Assembly: GCA_963971425.1 (NCBI GenBank)
Contig: OZ020517.1
Span: 12,464,501 to 12,528,500, forward strand
Origin: Bryoerythrophyllum caledonicum
Lineage: Eukaryota; Streptophyta; Bryopsida; Pottiales; Pottiaceae
Direction: 5' to 3'
Length of the DNA: 64,000 nucleotides
This document shows positions 1 through 11,045 of the stretch, piece after piece. The position numbers were made by a program, and so were the translations under genes. Under the pieces are notes generated by a model, which was not told where the DNA came from, did not search any database, and saw nothing but the letters and a program-made list of their open reading frames with translations. How positions within the stretch are numbered: the first letter of the stretch is position 1; every line of letters starts with the position of its first letter.

Positions 1-225
1 ACCCTAGAAATATTGAAACTCGTGCTACACAGTTCAACTCAGAGCAGTGCCACTACACCAAAGAACCGCTGAACCTAATTAGCCCTAAGAGTGCGAGGGA
101 GAGATTTCAACAGAACAAGAACCACTACAGAAGATGGAGCCCACTAATTCTTCACCAAGAGACGGTCCTTCAATCGCAAACCAAACATATTCAAGGAAAA
201 AAAAGAGCAGGTGAACCAAACACAC

Positions 226-1197
226 CTCCGTCCCATGGGGTGTCATCGGGACTGCAAAAAAAACGAAACACAAATCGTATTAGGTTTAAACCTCATCTTT
301 CTACATCAACCAATTGCCACAAATCTTTCATGCGAATCAATATGAAAACAAAACGACTCCAAGCAAGTACTTCCATGCCTTCAAACGATACCAACGCAAT
401 GAAAACCCCTAAACACTGCTATACACCAGTCAATATATCCATAAATTATTTCAAAAAACAACAAATGTGGATGCAAACACCAAATTACAAACAGTTACCA
501 AGGGAAAGGGCCTTCACTCCTGCAAAAGCAACCAGAAACATTCGAAAACCTAAAGACGGATGTAACATAAGGCTGGACTTCAACGCAGATGTAGAAGATA
601 CCGTTCAGACTTTTAAACTTCGATAACTCTACAAATTAACATGCACAATTAATCGGCGTATTTCTCAAGAGAAACCATCACGAATTAGAACTTCAAAAAC
701 CAAGAGACATGCGCCAACCTCTCCATCTTTTCCCAATCAGAACAACACCTCAAAAGAAAAGATTCATAAGATCTACCAAGATGAGCACAGACGGATCCTT
801 GGTAAAAATTTCACATGGAAACAAACCGCAAATCTCTAGCGCCACACAACACGACGAACCCTAGATAACCACTTCTCCTCCTACCGCGACCACGACAAAG
901 AGAAGGAACGAACTCAAGACTCTGAAAACACGAACGCTCGAAAATACGAAGGAAGTGTACACCAAGGCAGCCTTCTGAACCTCGTCCACGCCACCGAATC
1001 ATTCTCCTCAGAAGAAACGCGCAATTCGCCAAACGACAGACACACTACCGACACAGGCAGGGGATGCGTTACCCGAAAATCACAGCGTTCCAGAGCATGA
1101 TGTTATTGTCCTGCGGAGCGCCGCTGATGCCCGCGGGAGGATCATGCTGCAAGCGCTTGAAGTCGCGCATCAACCTCTTCCGCGACGGCGTCGACAT
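226..1197 (-). CDS. UBC2: RAD6-type ubiquitin-conjugating enzyme E2, first two coding exons (partial)
   Basis: The minus-strand ATG at 1197-1195 opens a 125-bp exon (1197-1073) reading [17 protein letters not shown], followed by [20 protein letters not shown]; this is nearly identical to plant UBC1/2/3 (RAD6 homologues). The donor GTAACG follows after two bases of the Gly codon. The next exon is a 26-bp micro-exon (251-226) preceded by a T-rich tract and GCAG, reading PDDTPWDG; it continues the E2 sequence in phase and ends at a GTGTGT donor. Exon 3 with the catalytic cysteine lies beyond the left edge. RAD6 E2s pair with RING E3 ligases to ubiquitinate histone H2B and PCNA in the nucleus; this is family knowledge. 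Only about 50 of roughly 152 residues are in the window. Identification is very secure; expression is not shown. Confidence 0.95.
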
Positions 1198-1740
1198 GGT
1201 TGGTCGGCGCTACGGCAACGCAACGCCCTACCGACCGTCGCCCTGAGCGCCTCACGCCTCCAGTGCCTGCGGCGCCTCCTCTCCCCTGAAGCGTGAGATC
1301 GCTTCCGCGCTGGCGATGGCGGAGCTCCGGCTACAACCCTCGACAAAGCGCCCTCGTCTTCGTCTCCCACCTTCTGCTTCCCTTTTACTACTACCTCTCC
1401 CTCTCCTTCCTGCCAAGTCTTATTCCCTCAATGGCCGCCACCTGCCGCTGACGGCCGCAGCCTACCGCGCTCCATCGCCGCCCACTTGTTTTCCTGCCGC
1501 CACGAGACGCCAAGGGTCCGCGTTGGAAGGACGCGGTATGGGATCCCATAACCGATGCTGCGCCCAAAGCCGGCACTCTCTACTGGATTCGTACATCTGT
1601 TCACGCAGTGCTGGCTTTGGGCGAGGTGGCGGTTTTAGGCGTCGTGCCCGGAGATGCCGCCACATGACGCCATCTGCCGCGCTATGGTGGTCCCACCTTT
1701 CACACGGGTTTAGGAGACGGGCCACATCGGCTTGATTCGG
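1198..1740 (-). promoter_or_regulatory. GC-rich leader and likely promoter region of UBC2
   Basis: This stretch lies immediately upstream of the UBC2 start codon. It is far richer in G+C and CpG than the AT-rich DNA on either side, as expected for the 5' leader of a broadly expressed plant gene. Several overlapping open frames on both strands here look like composition effects rather than genes. No TATA box or transcription start could be fixed. Confidence 0.45.
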
Positions 1741-1989
1741 TTTGCTTCTTTGCTCGTCACTCTTTTCCGGCTTCGTGCTTATCTTCATCAGTGTTGGGCC
1801 TTGGGGGTTGTGGAAAGAGCTCGGTTATGGGGTCCTCTCTTTAACTCCGGTCTCCGATGGGGACCGGCGTGAATGTAGTGTTTGTTCATTCTTTTTCACT
1901 AAGCCTGTGGCCATGGGGCATAGGGTAGTGTAATAGAATTACCGTGCTCTCTTTCAAGGGTAGACACTTTTTTACACTAAGTGCTTCCC

Positions 1990-2205
1990 TACACTAGATG
2001 CATTTGAGAGAATCGACATGTCATCCACCCAAGGGCTTTTTGGGTATCCATTCAACGAGGTCTCAAGACCCTCTACCGTAGTTGGGTGGACTATGGTGGT
2101 AGGCACCATAGCGGCATGGGGACTTGAACTCATGACCATCTCATGGGTGTGCCATGACTCAAACCACTACACGAAGGCCGTGGTGCCTTCCTCACTTTAA
2201 CCTCT
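1990..2205 (-). mobile_element. tRNA-derived SINE-like element
   Basis: Read on the minus strand, the segment has a pol III A-box-like stretch (TGTAGTGGTTTGAG, near 2172-2158) and a good B box, GAGTTCAAGTCCC (2131-2118), at tRNA-like spacing. No cloverleaf with paired acceptor arms could be drawn, so a SINE head is preferred over a tRNA gene. The body downstream is non-coding and ends are uncertain. Confidence 0.5.
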
Positions 2206-2245
2206 AGAGGACCAAGGTATTTTAGAGGAATCTCTACTCTTTTTA

Positions 2246-2355
2246 TTAACCCGTTAAGGATGATGGCCAAATCTGGTCTAGGAGGGTTGTAGAATATGTA
2301 GACCAAATCTACGACCCTCCTAGACTAGATTTGGCCATTGTCCTTAAAGGGTTAA
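2246..2355. mobile_element. 110-bp piggyBac-type foldback MITE
   Basis: The ends are TTAA-CCCGTTAAGGA and TCCTTAAAGGG-TTAA. The two halves are near-complete inverted repeats (GGCCAAATCTGGTCTAGGAG against CTCCTAGACTAGATTTGGCC), leaving a short loop. TTAA target duplication and CCC-starting termini are piggyBac hallmarks. It codes for nothing and must have been mobilised in trans. Confidence 0.75.
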
Positions 2356-2689
2356 AATTTGCTAGGATGAACTTTTTGAGAGTAGAATCTTACGATCTTC
2401 TTCTATACTTATATGAGATGATGTAGTAAAGATTTTGTGAATTTTGATTGTACGGATTGAAGGATAGTTGTAGTCACAATGGAAAATTTTGTACCATTCA
2501 TAATGGATAATTGTAGTGATATTTCGAAAACGTTCATCTTGGCAATTTTTAAGCAATGGAGTTTATTTCTGCGTTTAGCCTTAAACCAAAGCCTCTTTCT
2601 CTTAGACCTTGAATGTCAATCATATGATTTACTAGACCGTTGCAAGGAACAACTACAAGGATTTTATTTTACTATGGTAACCTATCACC

Positions 2690-2960
2690 GCCATAATAAG
2701 GAGAAAAACAAACATAATACTTTGAGGTTCTATATATGAGTATTTTTAATTGAAAGAGCTTGAAGTCTTCAGGCAGACAAGTTTTTAAAATTTGAATATG
2801 AATGAAGTATGACATGGTTAAGAATTTTAAGCTCATATTGATGTGAAATTTCTATTAGCAACAATAAGTAGAACCCATGTGCACTTTAAAAAGCAAAGTA
2901 ATTAATGATGGAGTCTTATTCATGAGCGGTGAGCGGAGAGCGGAGAGCGGTGAGCAGAGA
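2690..2960 (+). repeat. Left terminal inverted repeat of the large MULE-like element
   Basis: This pairs with 16110-16395 in inverted orientation. The inner end carries a run of GAGCGGTGAGCGGAGAGCGG-type units at 2932-2958. Outward of this, blocks such as AGTAGAAC (2869-2876) and TTAAAA keep the same order and spacing as in the right copy. The outer limit near 2690 is approximate. Confidence 0.5.
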
Positions 2961-3143
2961 ATTCAACCACGGAGAGCAGAAAATACTCAAATATTCCTAG
3001 AATATTCGGATATTTAATGAATATTTGAGGAATATTTTTTTCATTTTTAGGATTTAGGGTTCCTTGCTAAATTTAGACATGACCAAGTTCGGTAATTGGT
3101 ATCAATTCTTCAAAAATAGATTCTACATTTTGTACTAACTTTA

Positions 3144-3366
3144 GAACTTCTTGATACCAAAAGGTTACACCGTACCCTCTTCATACCGATGTTTACACAA
3201 TTACTTCTACGTCACAAGAGGTTAAACCGTACCTTCTCGACCCCAAGAGATTACGGTATAACCTCTTGGTACCAGGAGGTTACAGTATAATGGATCGGTA
3301 CCAAGAGGTTTTGGTATAACCTCTCGGTACCAAGAGGTTACGGTTTAGGGTCTCAATACCAAAAGG
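3144..3366. repeat. Degenerate minisatellite with GGTACC and AAGAGGTT/AACCTCTT units
   Basis: About five degenerate units of roughly 45 bp share the core GGTACCAAGAGGTTACGGTA followed by TAACCTCT, so each unit is itself a small inverted repeat. The array is cut at its right end by the MITE at 3367, and related sequence (CTTGGTACCAATAGGTAAGA) resumes at about 4304 on the other side, showing the MITE inserted into it. Function unknown. Confidence 0.7.
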
Positions 3367-4292
3367 TTAATCCCTAAAGGACCAAACGTCCCCCGGGGTC
3401 AAATTGGATTTAAGGCATGTACCTACAATTCGGAAAAAAAACCTTTTGTATTGAAAATTTTATACAAGATAGCCTCCGATAAGAGCTTTGTGGAGATATT
3501 TTTATTTTATTTTTTGGATTTGTGGTTCGAAAGTTAGTACCACTTAAAGCCAAAAGTGGGGACTCCAGGCACCTCCAAATTTTTTGACAAAAGTTTCTAT
3601 TGACATTGAGATTTTACACACATATAAATAAAATTTCCATCTTTAGAAATTTTCAAAAAAACTCTTGTCTTTAGTGTGAAAAGGCATTTTATTCCAAGTC
3701 AAACATTTTCACACATTGTCGGACAATGGGGGAAAAAAAACATCTTTTTTACATAAAACCTAGAGATCTTCATATTTTTCACTTTTTATTTTTTCTTCAA
3801 CAGTATGTGGTGAAAACCTTCTCATTGACCGTTTGGATTATCATTTGAATACATACGTAGTTCAAAAAAAAAAAACGTGAAACGGCAATTTTTGAACCTC
3901 CACTCCTTGCACACTTGTTTTGAATATGCTACACCCCTTTTTTACCTCTAAAAATTAGTGCATGGGGAAATATCATCATGCTTAAGACGATGGAAAGAGA
4001 TTTAGACCTTGTACAATGCAAAAAATTGATACAAAGTGAAGTCAAAGTTTGCTGATCTACTCAATAGGGAAGAAAATGAACCATTGCTTTGACTTTAAAT
4101 ACTATAATTTATCAATACGTGCAGTGGATTGCAACCAAAATTTTATGGCATGTTAACATAGAAGTCCATTTTAAGATCTTACGGTTGAAAATCCGAAATT
4201 CACTTTAAAATGTAATTTCCATGTCTCTTTTTGGCAGTGGCAGTTTTGGACTGGTTTTAGAGCGAAAGTGGTCGTGGTCCTTTAGGGGTTAA
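3367..4292. mobile_element. piggyBac-type MITE, copy 1 (926 bp)
   Basis: It is bounded by TTAA on both sides, with terminal repeats TCCCTAAAGGACCA at the left and TGGTCCTTTAGGGG at the right. It has no coding capacity. The interior (for example ACATAAAACCTAGAGATCTTC and TTTTTGAACCTCCACTCCTTG) is collinear with the MITE copy that starts at 16975. The TTAA duplication and CCC-type ends place it with piggyBac elements. It interrupts the minisatellite at 3144-3366. Confidence 0.8.
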
Positions 4293-6199
4293 TATATAGT
4301 TTGTCTTGGTACCAATAGGTAAGAATATAACCACTAAGCACCGAGAGATCATATTGTGAGGTCAAACTGGTAATATTTTTCGACACAACAAATATCTTGA
4401 TATATATATATATATAGGTGCTCCCCGAGCAAAGTCATTTTTTTTTCAAACACCTATCCTATAACTAATCTTAGGTTCACACGTAGGTTTAGGGTATACG
4501 CTACTGATATACGCTAAAGACCTGGACTAGGTCCAAGGATGTATCAGGATGTCGCGTTCAGGAATCTGCTTGACCTCCTTTCAACTCAAGGTAGAAGCAT
4601 GGATGAATTCTATAGTTCGATCAATTCCACAAAGTATGAGAAAGATGAAATAGAGATGCTTATAGTGGGAGTATTGGCTCTTTCCACGGAACGCCTTCCA
4701 AGTCTTTGTGAAAGCTGGGCAAGTGCAATGAGGAAATGCACTCACCGTGACGGAGTAGGTTTTAACTTCGGGCGGATTACCATATGAAACGAGAGAAATG
4801 TGGCACCCCAAGCCAGGACCTGGGAGCATCCTCACGGCTTTAATGGAAGCATTTAGGGAATCAACAGATGCCATGGACTTCCTTTGTTTGTCATTGCGTA
4901 CTTTGGAGGTGCGCTTTATCGTCTTACCATCTCTCTTTGCATGAATTCTGCTGGCGTCCGCTGGCACTGAGATGGAACTCAGGTCTCTTGGGGGCCTGTC
5001 GTTAGTAAATAGACATCTTGAAGAAACTTGCTGCTTTTGTGGGAGTTGAAATCGAGCCGCTTCGAGATCCTCAATCTTGCCACGAGTCAGTTTAGGACCC
5101 ACTATGACAGGCCATACGTCCGGGATCGGAGGCCTATGGACGCCCTTCTTGTATTGAACCACCCACACACGCCTCAGACCCTTCACACACCTTTCGATGT
5201 CATCGTTGCATAAGTAGAAATCCATGGTTTCCAAGACATTCTTCTTCGGGTGATGGTAAAAACCAGTGTATGTTGGTGCCGGGGTTGCCTTTCCACCTCT
5301 CACAATCCTCTCTACACATTTTGTCCTTGTTTTTGTGCGTTGCTCAAAATATTTTTTGGCAGAATTCTTTGACAAGCGGACGTTATGCCACTCTCTCAAT
5401 TCAGCATGAGTCTCTTCTATCGCTGTGACGTGCCGCAAACCAGGTCTCCGAGCCAGAGTCGCCATTGGTGACACATGTGCTGGTCGTACATAATAGACAT
5501 CATTATTAGGGATGCCGTCGTCGGCATAGACACCGTCGTCATCACTAATGCCGTTGTCTTCGTTGATAATGGGCAGCAGATTTGAAGAAGTTCCTAAGGG
5601 TCCTAAAGAATGTCGAGGGCAAGAGAAGTTCACCTTATCCGGTCGATGTGACTCGTCATCGACACCGATTGGCATGTTTGGCTTACGCTTCCGTGAACCG
5701 AACACCTCTTCCCCAACCTTGTTTGTTGTGAAGGTACAGAATTCCTCTGCCCCGGGCATTTGCAACATGGACTCCTTCAGGACACTGGCGTTGCATCTCC
5801 TTTGAGCTTTTCTCTCAGCCACCCTAAGCTTTAGTTCTTCTTTGCTAGGTCTGATCCCACCAACATCGTTTTACAGGAATTGGTGGTAGTTAACAACTTG
5901 CAAGAATCCGCAGATGTAGTCGTCTACAATGGTGACGTATAGGTCTGCCCTTCGGTCCCCAGAGGCTTGCTTCCACTTGTTGTGCACGGTCTCCGCTAGG
6001 TTGCAAGAAGGCATCTCGGCTAGTTTGTCAATGGAAATGTTCTGCAAAAGTTGAACGATAATGTCAGGAATCAAGGACGAAATAAGAAATGGACTAAGAG
6101 TGCACAATATTGAGAATGTAAGTGAGAGTGCGCGTTGTCGTGAAGTAAATGAGTACATGCTGTGAAAACATATATTAATATAGAAAAATATGGGGTATT

Positions 6200-6467
6200 G
6201 AATGGTCTAGGCCAACAGTGAAGATATGACTAGTGGATTCATCCTCAATCACACGGTCATACTTTACCGGGGTGAGCCTTATCTTGGAAATTATTCCTGC
6301 ATCTTGTCACTAGCTCAGGGTTCAAGAGCATCAACCGGCTGTTAGACTGCTAAAGTTTCAGCAGCCCCCAGGACCACGCGTCACACTAACCGTTCAAGGA
6401 GTCTACGGGAATCGAACTCTGAACCAGTTTAGTGTGGCGGAACACTCAGCCAGCCCGCTGAGCCGTG
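6200..6467 (-). mobile_element. tRNA-derived SINE inside the transposase gap
   Basis: On the minus strand, the head reads CACGGCTCAGCGGGCTGGCT then GAGTG (A-box region, from 6467) and GAGTTCGATTCCCG (B box, 6419-6406). A non-tRNA body follows. Separate from the SINE at 1990-2205. It lies in the region between the two transposase coding blocks and is therefore a later insertion. The 3' end is approximate. Confidence 0.6.
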
Positions 6468-6479
6468 ATCGATGTGCAA

Positions 6480-7730
6480 AGATATTATCCAGTAGTATAT
6501 AAGCGTTTGTAGCATTGGGATTACCCAAAATATGTAAAAAACCAATCACGATTGGTAATATGTTTATAAGTTTGGGGTTTGTTATAATAGTTGGTAAATT
6601 AGTTTGAAAGTTGATATGAGAGGGTTATTTCGTACGTTTTTGTTAAATTAGTTGAAGTCTTTGGATTATTTAGGACTTAAATGTTTGATGTCAAGCTTTT
6701 AGATAAAGTTTGGCCTCAAAGTTTAGAGTTTAGTTCTAAATGTTTAAATAGAAAAGATAGAATTGAATATGCAAAGATAGTGTAAAAAAACATTGAATGA
6801 TATGGCAAGGGATAGAAGGATAAGAAGGAGGTGGCAAATGATAAGAAGGAGGTGGCAAAGGATAGGAGGAGGTGGCAAAGGATAGGAGGAGGTGGCAAGG
6901 GATGGAGGGGGATGGGTTTTGGATGAAATGTCCTCCTCCCATTCGCCGATTCTCGTGTCCAATGAGAATCAAGGGGGCTGTCCGCGGCCTTATCAAGCGT
7001 TTCAGCAACTCTGAAGGGGGCATTCGATTGAAGGAGGCCATATTCAAATAGTTGGGATTTCGGGCTATACTTTGGGTACAAAAAACATAGGATTTGGAGT
7101 TAAGGTAAAGAAGTTATGAGCATTAGAAGTTAGGGGGCGATTTGGGAACCTACTGCCACTCTTTTGAGCATCCTGGGAGTTTCAAGGAAGGTTTTGGAGA
7201 TCGGGAGGAGCAGCTTCAAAGTTGTTTTCAAGCTCTACCTTTTGCGCGGAAGAATTGAAGGATTTGGAGCTTTTATGCAGGAGATATTTAGAGCTGAACA
7301 ACGCACAAATATCTTCCACGGCTGTAAGTATATCACTTTGATGTTGGTGGCGGTTTTGGCCATATCTTTGGCTTCTGAACGAATTTTTGGCTAAGATTTT
7401 TCAAGAAAGTGGTTATTATGCTGTCAAGTTATATCTTAAGTTTCGTAGCGTTTGAAGCATTTTCTTGGAAGTTATGAAGATTTGGTGCGCGGGTGTTTGT
7501 AAACAAGGTTTTAGAGAGGCTGTAGGTATTTCGGTGATATCTCAAGATTCGTGAGGTATCTACGGTTGAAACTTTGTGTAACTGTTTTTAATAGTATGTC
7601 AGTTCTACTGCTGAAGTTTGGATCTATTTAGACGGTTAGATTAAGAGATATAAGCTCTTAGGATTCGGGTTAGTTTCCTTTTCTAAGGCTTGTAAAATTA
7701 TATAGTTTTCTTAGATAGTTGGGTTCCTTT
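6480..7730. other. Non-coding filler between transposase exons
   Basis: No gene is recognised here. A five-copy, roughly 21-bp minisatellite with the core AGAAGGAGGTGGCAAAGGAT occupies 6805-6910 and explains the overlapping Pro/Leu/Ser-rich open frames. The stretch 7080-7800 has the texture of a retroelement leader, but no paired copy or clear ends were found, so it is left unassigned. Confidence 0.4.
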
Positions 7731-8833
7731 GTCCTATAAGGACTTGTGTAATGAAGTGATTGTCTCTTGAAAGGGACAATCTTCATATATATTTGGAGTT
7801 TCTCTTATCGAAACTTGATTGAGTAAAAGTGGCAGCCAGAAATCCAGTATTTTCTTGGAACATAAACTCTCTACCACGACAGCGTACCATACCAAGGTCA
7901 TGAACCCGCTCCATTGACGATACCTAAAGTGCCACCATGCAATCCAGTTTGAGATGGCCTCAAGCCCCTTTTCAGACACAGCTCCAGATATCTTGTACCA
8001 TGTCTGAAGCGCGTCCTACAATCCGTCGGCGTCCTCTATAGTTGTTGCTTCCTTGTATTGTTTACAGAGGCTCTTGTGTTGCTCTTGAAATTCCTGGGCA
8101 ATCCATTTTTCTGTGTACTTGATCATACTTTGCATACAGTGAAATAGGCATGTACGCTCCTTGTCCGCCATGACGTCGCCACCTCCGTAGAGAGCTCTTA
8201 CCGCATTCCAATTGGTCTGAGCACCGTCCACCATGAATTCCTTGAAGTTCGGCTTCTCCACTCCATGTCGACGCATGATGTCATTGAGGTTATTCCTGAA
8301 AAGCATCTGAGCATCCTTATCCTCCAACATCAAGTCACAGATAGCAACGGTCATCACCCACCAGTACGTAGCGTCATAAACGTGACATCCCATTGTTGTC
8401 TAGTCCGTCAGGCGCTTGACGTGATCAAACATCATCCACGCATTATCCAGATTATTACTCGGTTGCATTCGCTTGACGAGGTCAACGCCAGATCCCAGCC
8501 CCACCTTTGACATGTTAAAAATGAAGACCTTGGATTCTTCTCCCACGATGAGAATCCATGTGTGTGACATAGAAAAGGAATCATTTAAATTAATGAAATG
8601 AAAACACGTGTTGTAAGCAAAGACGACGGAGAGCATATAAATAGTTATCATGAATGTGCCAGCATTTATCCTAATTAATATGGCAATTGTAATTGTTTAA
8701 ATAAAGAGAAATTATTTTGTACCTCATTTACGAGTTTTTAGGGTGTATTTGATATCATCTACAACACAATATAAACTCTAGGGGACTTTGACATTGTTGG
8801 CACACCTTAGTAGATAGAACTGTTATATCTCTA

Positions 8834-9081
8834 ATGACTGGGAAAACTATTGAAGCTGCCATAGTTCCAATGATCGTGAGGAAGCAGAAGTGGACGAAGA
8901 AAGGCCTTTTGTTTTCAAGTAGTAAGCAACTGAAGAGGTCTGAGATGGGAAGGAGAAAGGCACATATTTCCGAAGTTGACGTTTCCGATACTGCAGAGGT
9001 GTTGTCATATGCTTCGACAGAGCGTGATTGTGATGACGAACTACTCCCCATTTTAGAGAATGACGAAGTTCATGTTGTAAG
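8834..9081 (+). CDS. Putative first exon of the plus-strand gene of the MULE-like element
   Basis: This ATG-initiated stretch encodes a basic segment (VRKQKWTKKGLLFSSSKQLK) followed by an acidic one (RDCDDELLPILENDEVHV) and ends at a GTAAGT donor at 9082. It starts about 180 bp from the divergent transposase, which suggests a shared bidirectional promoter between them. Another possible exon with its own GTAAGT donor ends at 9323. Joining these to the methyltransferase-like gene at 12005 is not proven; they may be a separate small protein. No family recognised. Confidence 0.3.
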
Positions 9082-9353
9082 TCTACACAGGGAGTGGTGT
9101 CTAAATAGGATGATTATGTCTTGCTTCAATACTTATTGTGATCGCAGGTACATGAATTGTTGATTGCCTCGTGTTGACCTAGTTTGTGGATTCAAATTCT
9201 CGTGTGTGTGGTTGGCTAAGGTCTCAGGACGGAACCACGAAGATGACATGAGGGACTCTATCCCAGAAGAACCTACAATGAAATCAACTCCAATCGCGAC
9301 GTCGGTGACTCCAAACATAGAAGTAAGTTTCTCATCTCTAAGTTTTGATTTTG

Positions 9354-9765
9354 TTTCGGTACCGAAAGTAACCCACATCTGTCATCGTTCAACAAAATTC
9401 CACAACTAGATTCTGATTTAATATGCCTAAAAGGATGTTTCAGTACCAAAAGTAGCCCATGTCTGTCATCGTTCAACAAAATTCCACAACTAGATTATGA
9501 TTAAGTCAGCCGAAAAAATTGTTTCGGTACCGAAACTAGCCCATGGCTGTCTAAGTTCAACAAAATTCCACAACTAGATTTTGATTAAGTCAGCCAAAAA
9601 AGTTGTTTCGGTACCGAAAGTAGCCCATATTTGTCATCGTTCAACAAAATCCCACAACTTCTCTTAATTAGATCTTGTTTTAGTCAGCCTAAAAGGTCGT
9701 TTCGATACAGAAAGTAGCCCGTATCTGTCATTGTTCAACAAAATTTCACTACTTCTCCATAGTAA
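9354..9765. repeat. 84-bp tandem repeat built around the palindrome TTTCGGTACCGAAA
   Basis: Five units start at 9354, 9438, 9522, 9606 and 9700; the spacing is 84 bp three times, then 94 bp. Each carries the palindrome or a close variant, then GTAGCCCAT, TTCAACAAAAT and CCACAACTAGAT blocks. Further isolated copies of TTCGGCACCGAA occur nearby (9790, 9971, 11106, 11770 regions). Non-coding, function unknown. Confidence 0.85.
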
Positions 9766-9882
9766 TGAATCAAGATGCCATCAATGAATGCTTCGGCACC
9801 GAATCATCTCTTTTACAGAGAATATTTGGACTGTCCCGGGTTTTTTGACCACAACTCCCTCATTTTTGAAAGCTTTTAGACG

Positions 9883-9935
9883 TGTAACATACCGTTGAAA
9901 GCGTCTTGAAAACACGCTTCAAACGGTATATTACA
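9883..9935. repeat. Short foldback
   Basis: The arms TGTAACATACCGTTGAAAGCG and CGCTTCAAACGGTATATTACA pair with few mismatches around a loop of about 11 bases. It may be a relic of a tiny MITE or a structured RNA segment; no further support was seen. Confidence 0.55.
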
Positions 9936-10109
9936 AAGTTTTTTTTCCCAGTTTTGTACTAGTGAAGGGAGATTCGGCACCGAAACATCTCAACCAAGAA
10001 CGTTGTTCCAGTGATTGAGATATTGAGGAGGTCGTTCGGCAATTCCACTAGATTCATATAGTTTTAATTTATGGTATCACCAAAGAATGCTTTGGCACCA
10101 AATCATTCT

Positions 10110-11045
10110 TTAACCCCTAAAAATCCTTGTGTTCTTGGGAGCTCGAAAACCAAAAATTGCGAATTTCTACCACCTTGTTGGAATTGAGGTATGGTCAATG
10201 TATTTACTGTTTTTTAGTACTTTCAACCGTAGGATCTTGAACCTAGCTGCTATGGAATGTGCTATGTCAAATTTGAGCCGTTGGATGTGCACCATTTGTG
10301 AGATTATAATGTTCAAAGTTGATGCAAAACTTTTTTTGGGCATTGTTTAAAAGACATAATCTACTTTGTGCAAAGGAAAACTTGATGATTGCTACACCAA
10401 TCATTTTGCTCATATTTTTTTCCATGTGGAGAATCATGTTCTGAATGCCTATGCAAAATTTTAGAGACTCATTTGGCATTTTGGACCTTCATGCAAATTA
10501 TTTTCCAACAGAAGGTATAAAAACGGTGATTTGGAAAAACATGCATCACGTTTATTGTATTTAATTTAGGAAAAAAATGAACGGTGAATAAGTACCTCTT
10601 TAAGTTTGTGAATTTTGGGAAAAATTATTTTTGAAAAATTATTAAATCTCAAATTTTGACGAATTTTGAAAGAAAAAAATGTAATATTGTGAAACTTGTT
10701 GTTGTAATTTTTAAAGGCTGCCCTTGCAGAATTGGTAAGAGGTTCAACATGGGTCACTTGGAAATTTGAATAGAAACTTAGTTATGAACATATTAGAAAA
10801 AAACATTTCAAAAAAATATTGAAAATAAAAAGTTTTTTTCTGCCCGCCCAGAGGTTGAAAACTAAAATTTGAGTAAATAAGCTCAAAAATTGGAATTCGA
10901 CTTTGCAAATTGTTGCACATACACCTTGTAGTATAGGGAACACCCCGTAAAAATCTTTTGCAAAAATATTAAATTTAACCCCTTGAACTAGGCTGCCCGA
11001 AATAGCAAAAAGCCATTTCGGCTTTCAAGGATCTTTAGGGGTTAA
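10110..11045. mobile_element. piggyBac-type MITE, copy 3 (936 bp)
   Basis: It is flanked by TTAA, with terminal repeats CCCCTAAAAATCCTT and AAGGATCTTTAGGGG. It lies in the opposite orientation to copy 1: TTTCAACCGTAGGATCTTGA corresponds to the reverse complement of a segment near 4185. It is diverged from the other copies, so the family has been active over a long time. No ORF. Confidence 0.75.

Larger units (their letters stand above)
4581..8651 (-). pseudogene. Mutator-like transposase with C-terminal SWIM zinc finger, decayed
   Basis: On the minus strand, 8651-7734 is one frame with two in-frame TAG codons (8402-8400, 8018-8016). It holds the MULE catalytic core: VYDATYWWVMTVAICDLMLE (first Asp), FMVDGAQTNWNAVRALYG (second Asp) and the C-H pair in CLFHC. 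After a gap of about 1.7 kb, likely an intron filled with later insertions, an acceptor TTTTGCAG precedes 6041, and NISIDKLAEMPSCNLAETVH runs on, with a TAA at 5873-5871, into 413 residues ending at 4581. That part ends in a SWIM-like finger, HCTCPAFTKTW then SHYKH; the position expected to be the third Cys is Tyr. MULE transposases cut and paste DNA through an RNase H-like fold, and SWIM fingers help bind DNA. The gene looks dead. Its stops and the Cys-to-Tyr change would fit C-to-T decay of methylated DNA. Confidence 0.8.

Noticed and set aside
1316-1788. 139- and 108-codon open frames in the GC-rich leader
   Set aside because: They overlap on both strands, resemble nothing known and lie in the UBC2 5' region; composition explains them.
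2118-2172. Possible tRNA gene on the minus strand
   Set aside because: As above: B box only, no fold; a SINE-like body follows.
4398-4416. TATATATA run as a promoter
   Set aside because: A simple TA repeat with no gene starting downstream in the right orientation.
6390-6470. Possible tRNA gene on the minus strand
   Set aside because: A and B boxes are present but no cloverleaf with acceptor and anticodon arms could be drawn; a SINE head explains it.
6716-7081. Overlapping Pro/Leu/Ser-rich frames on the minus strand
   Set aside because: They derive from a 21-bp minisatellite read in three frames.
9354-9765. CRISPR-like array (regular 84-bp spacing)
   Set aside because: Whole units are similar, with no unique spacers; it is a plain tandem repeat in a eukaryotic genome.
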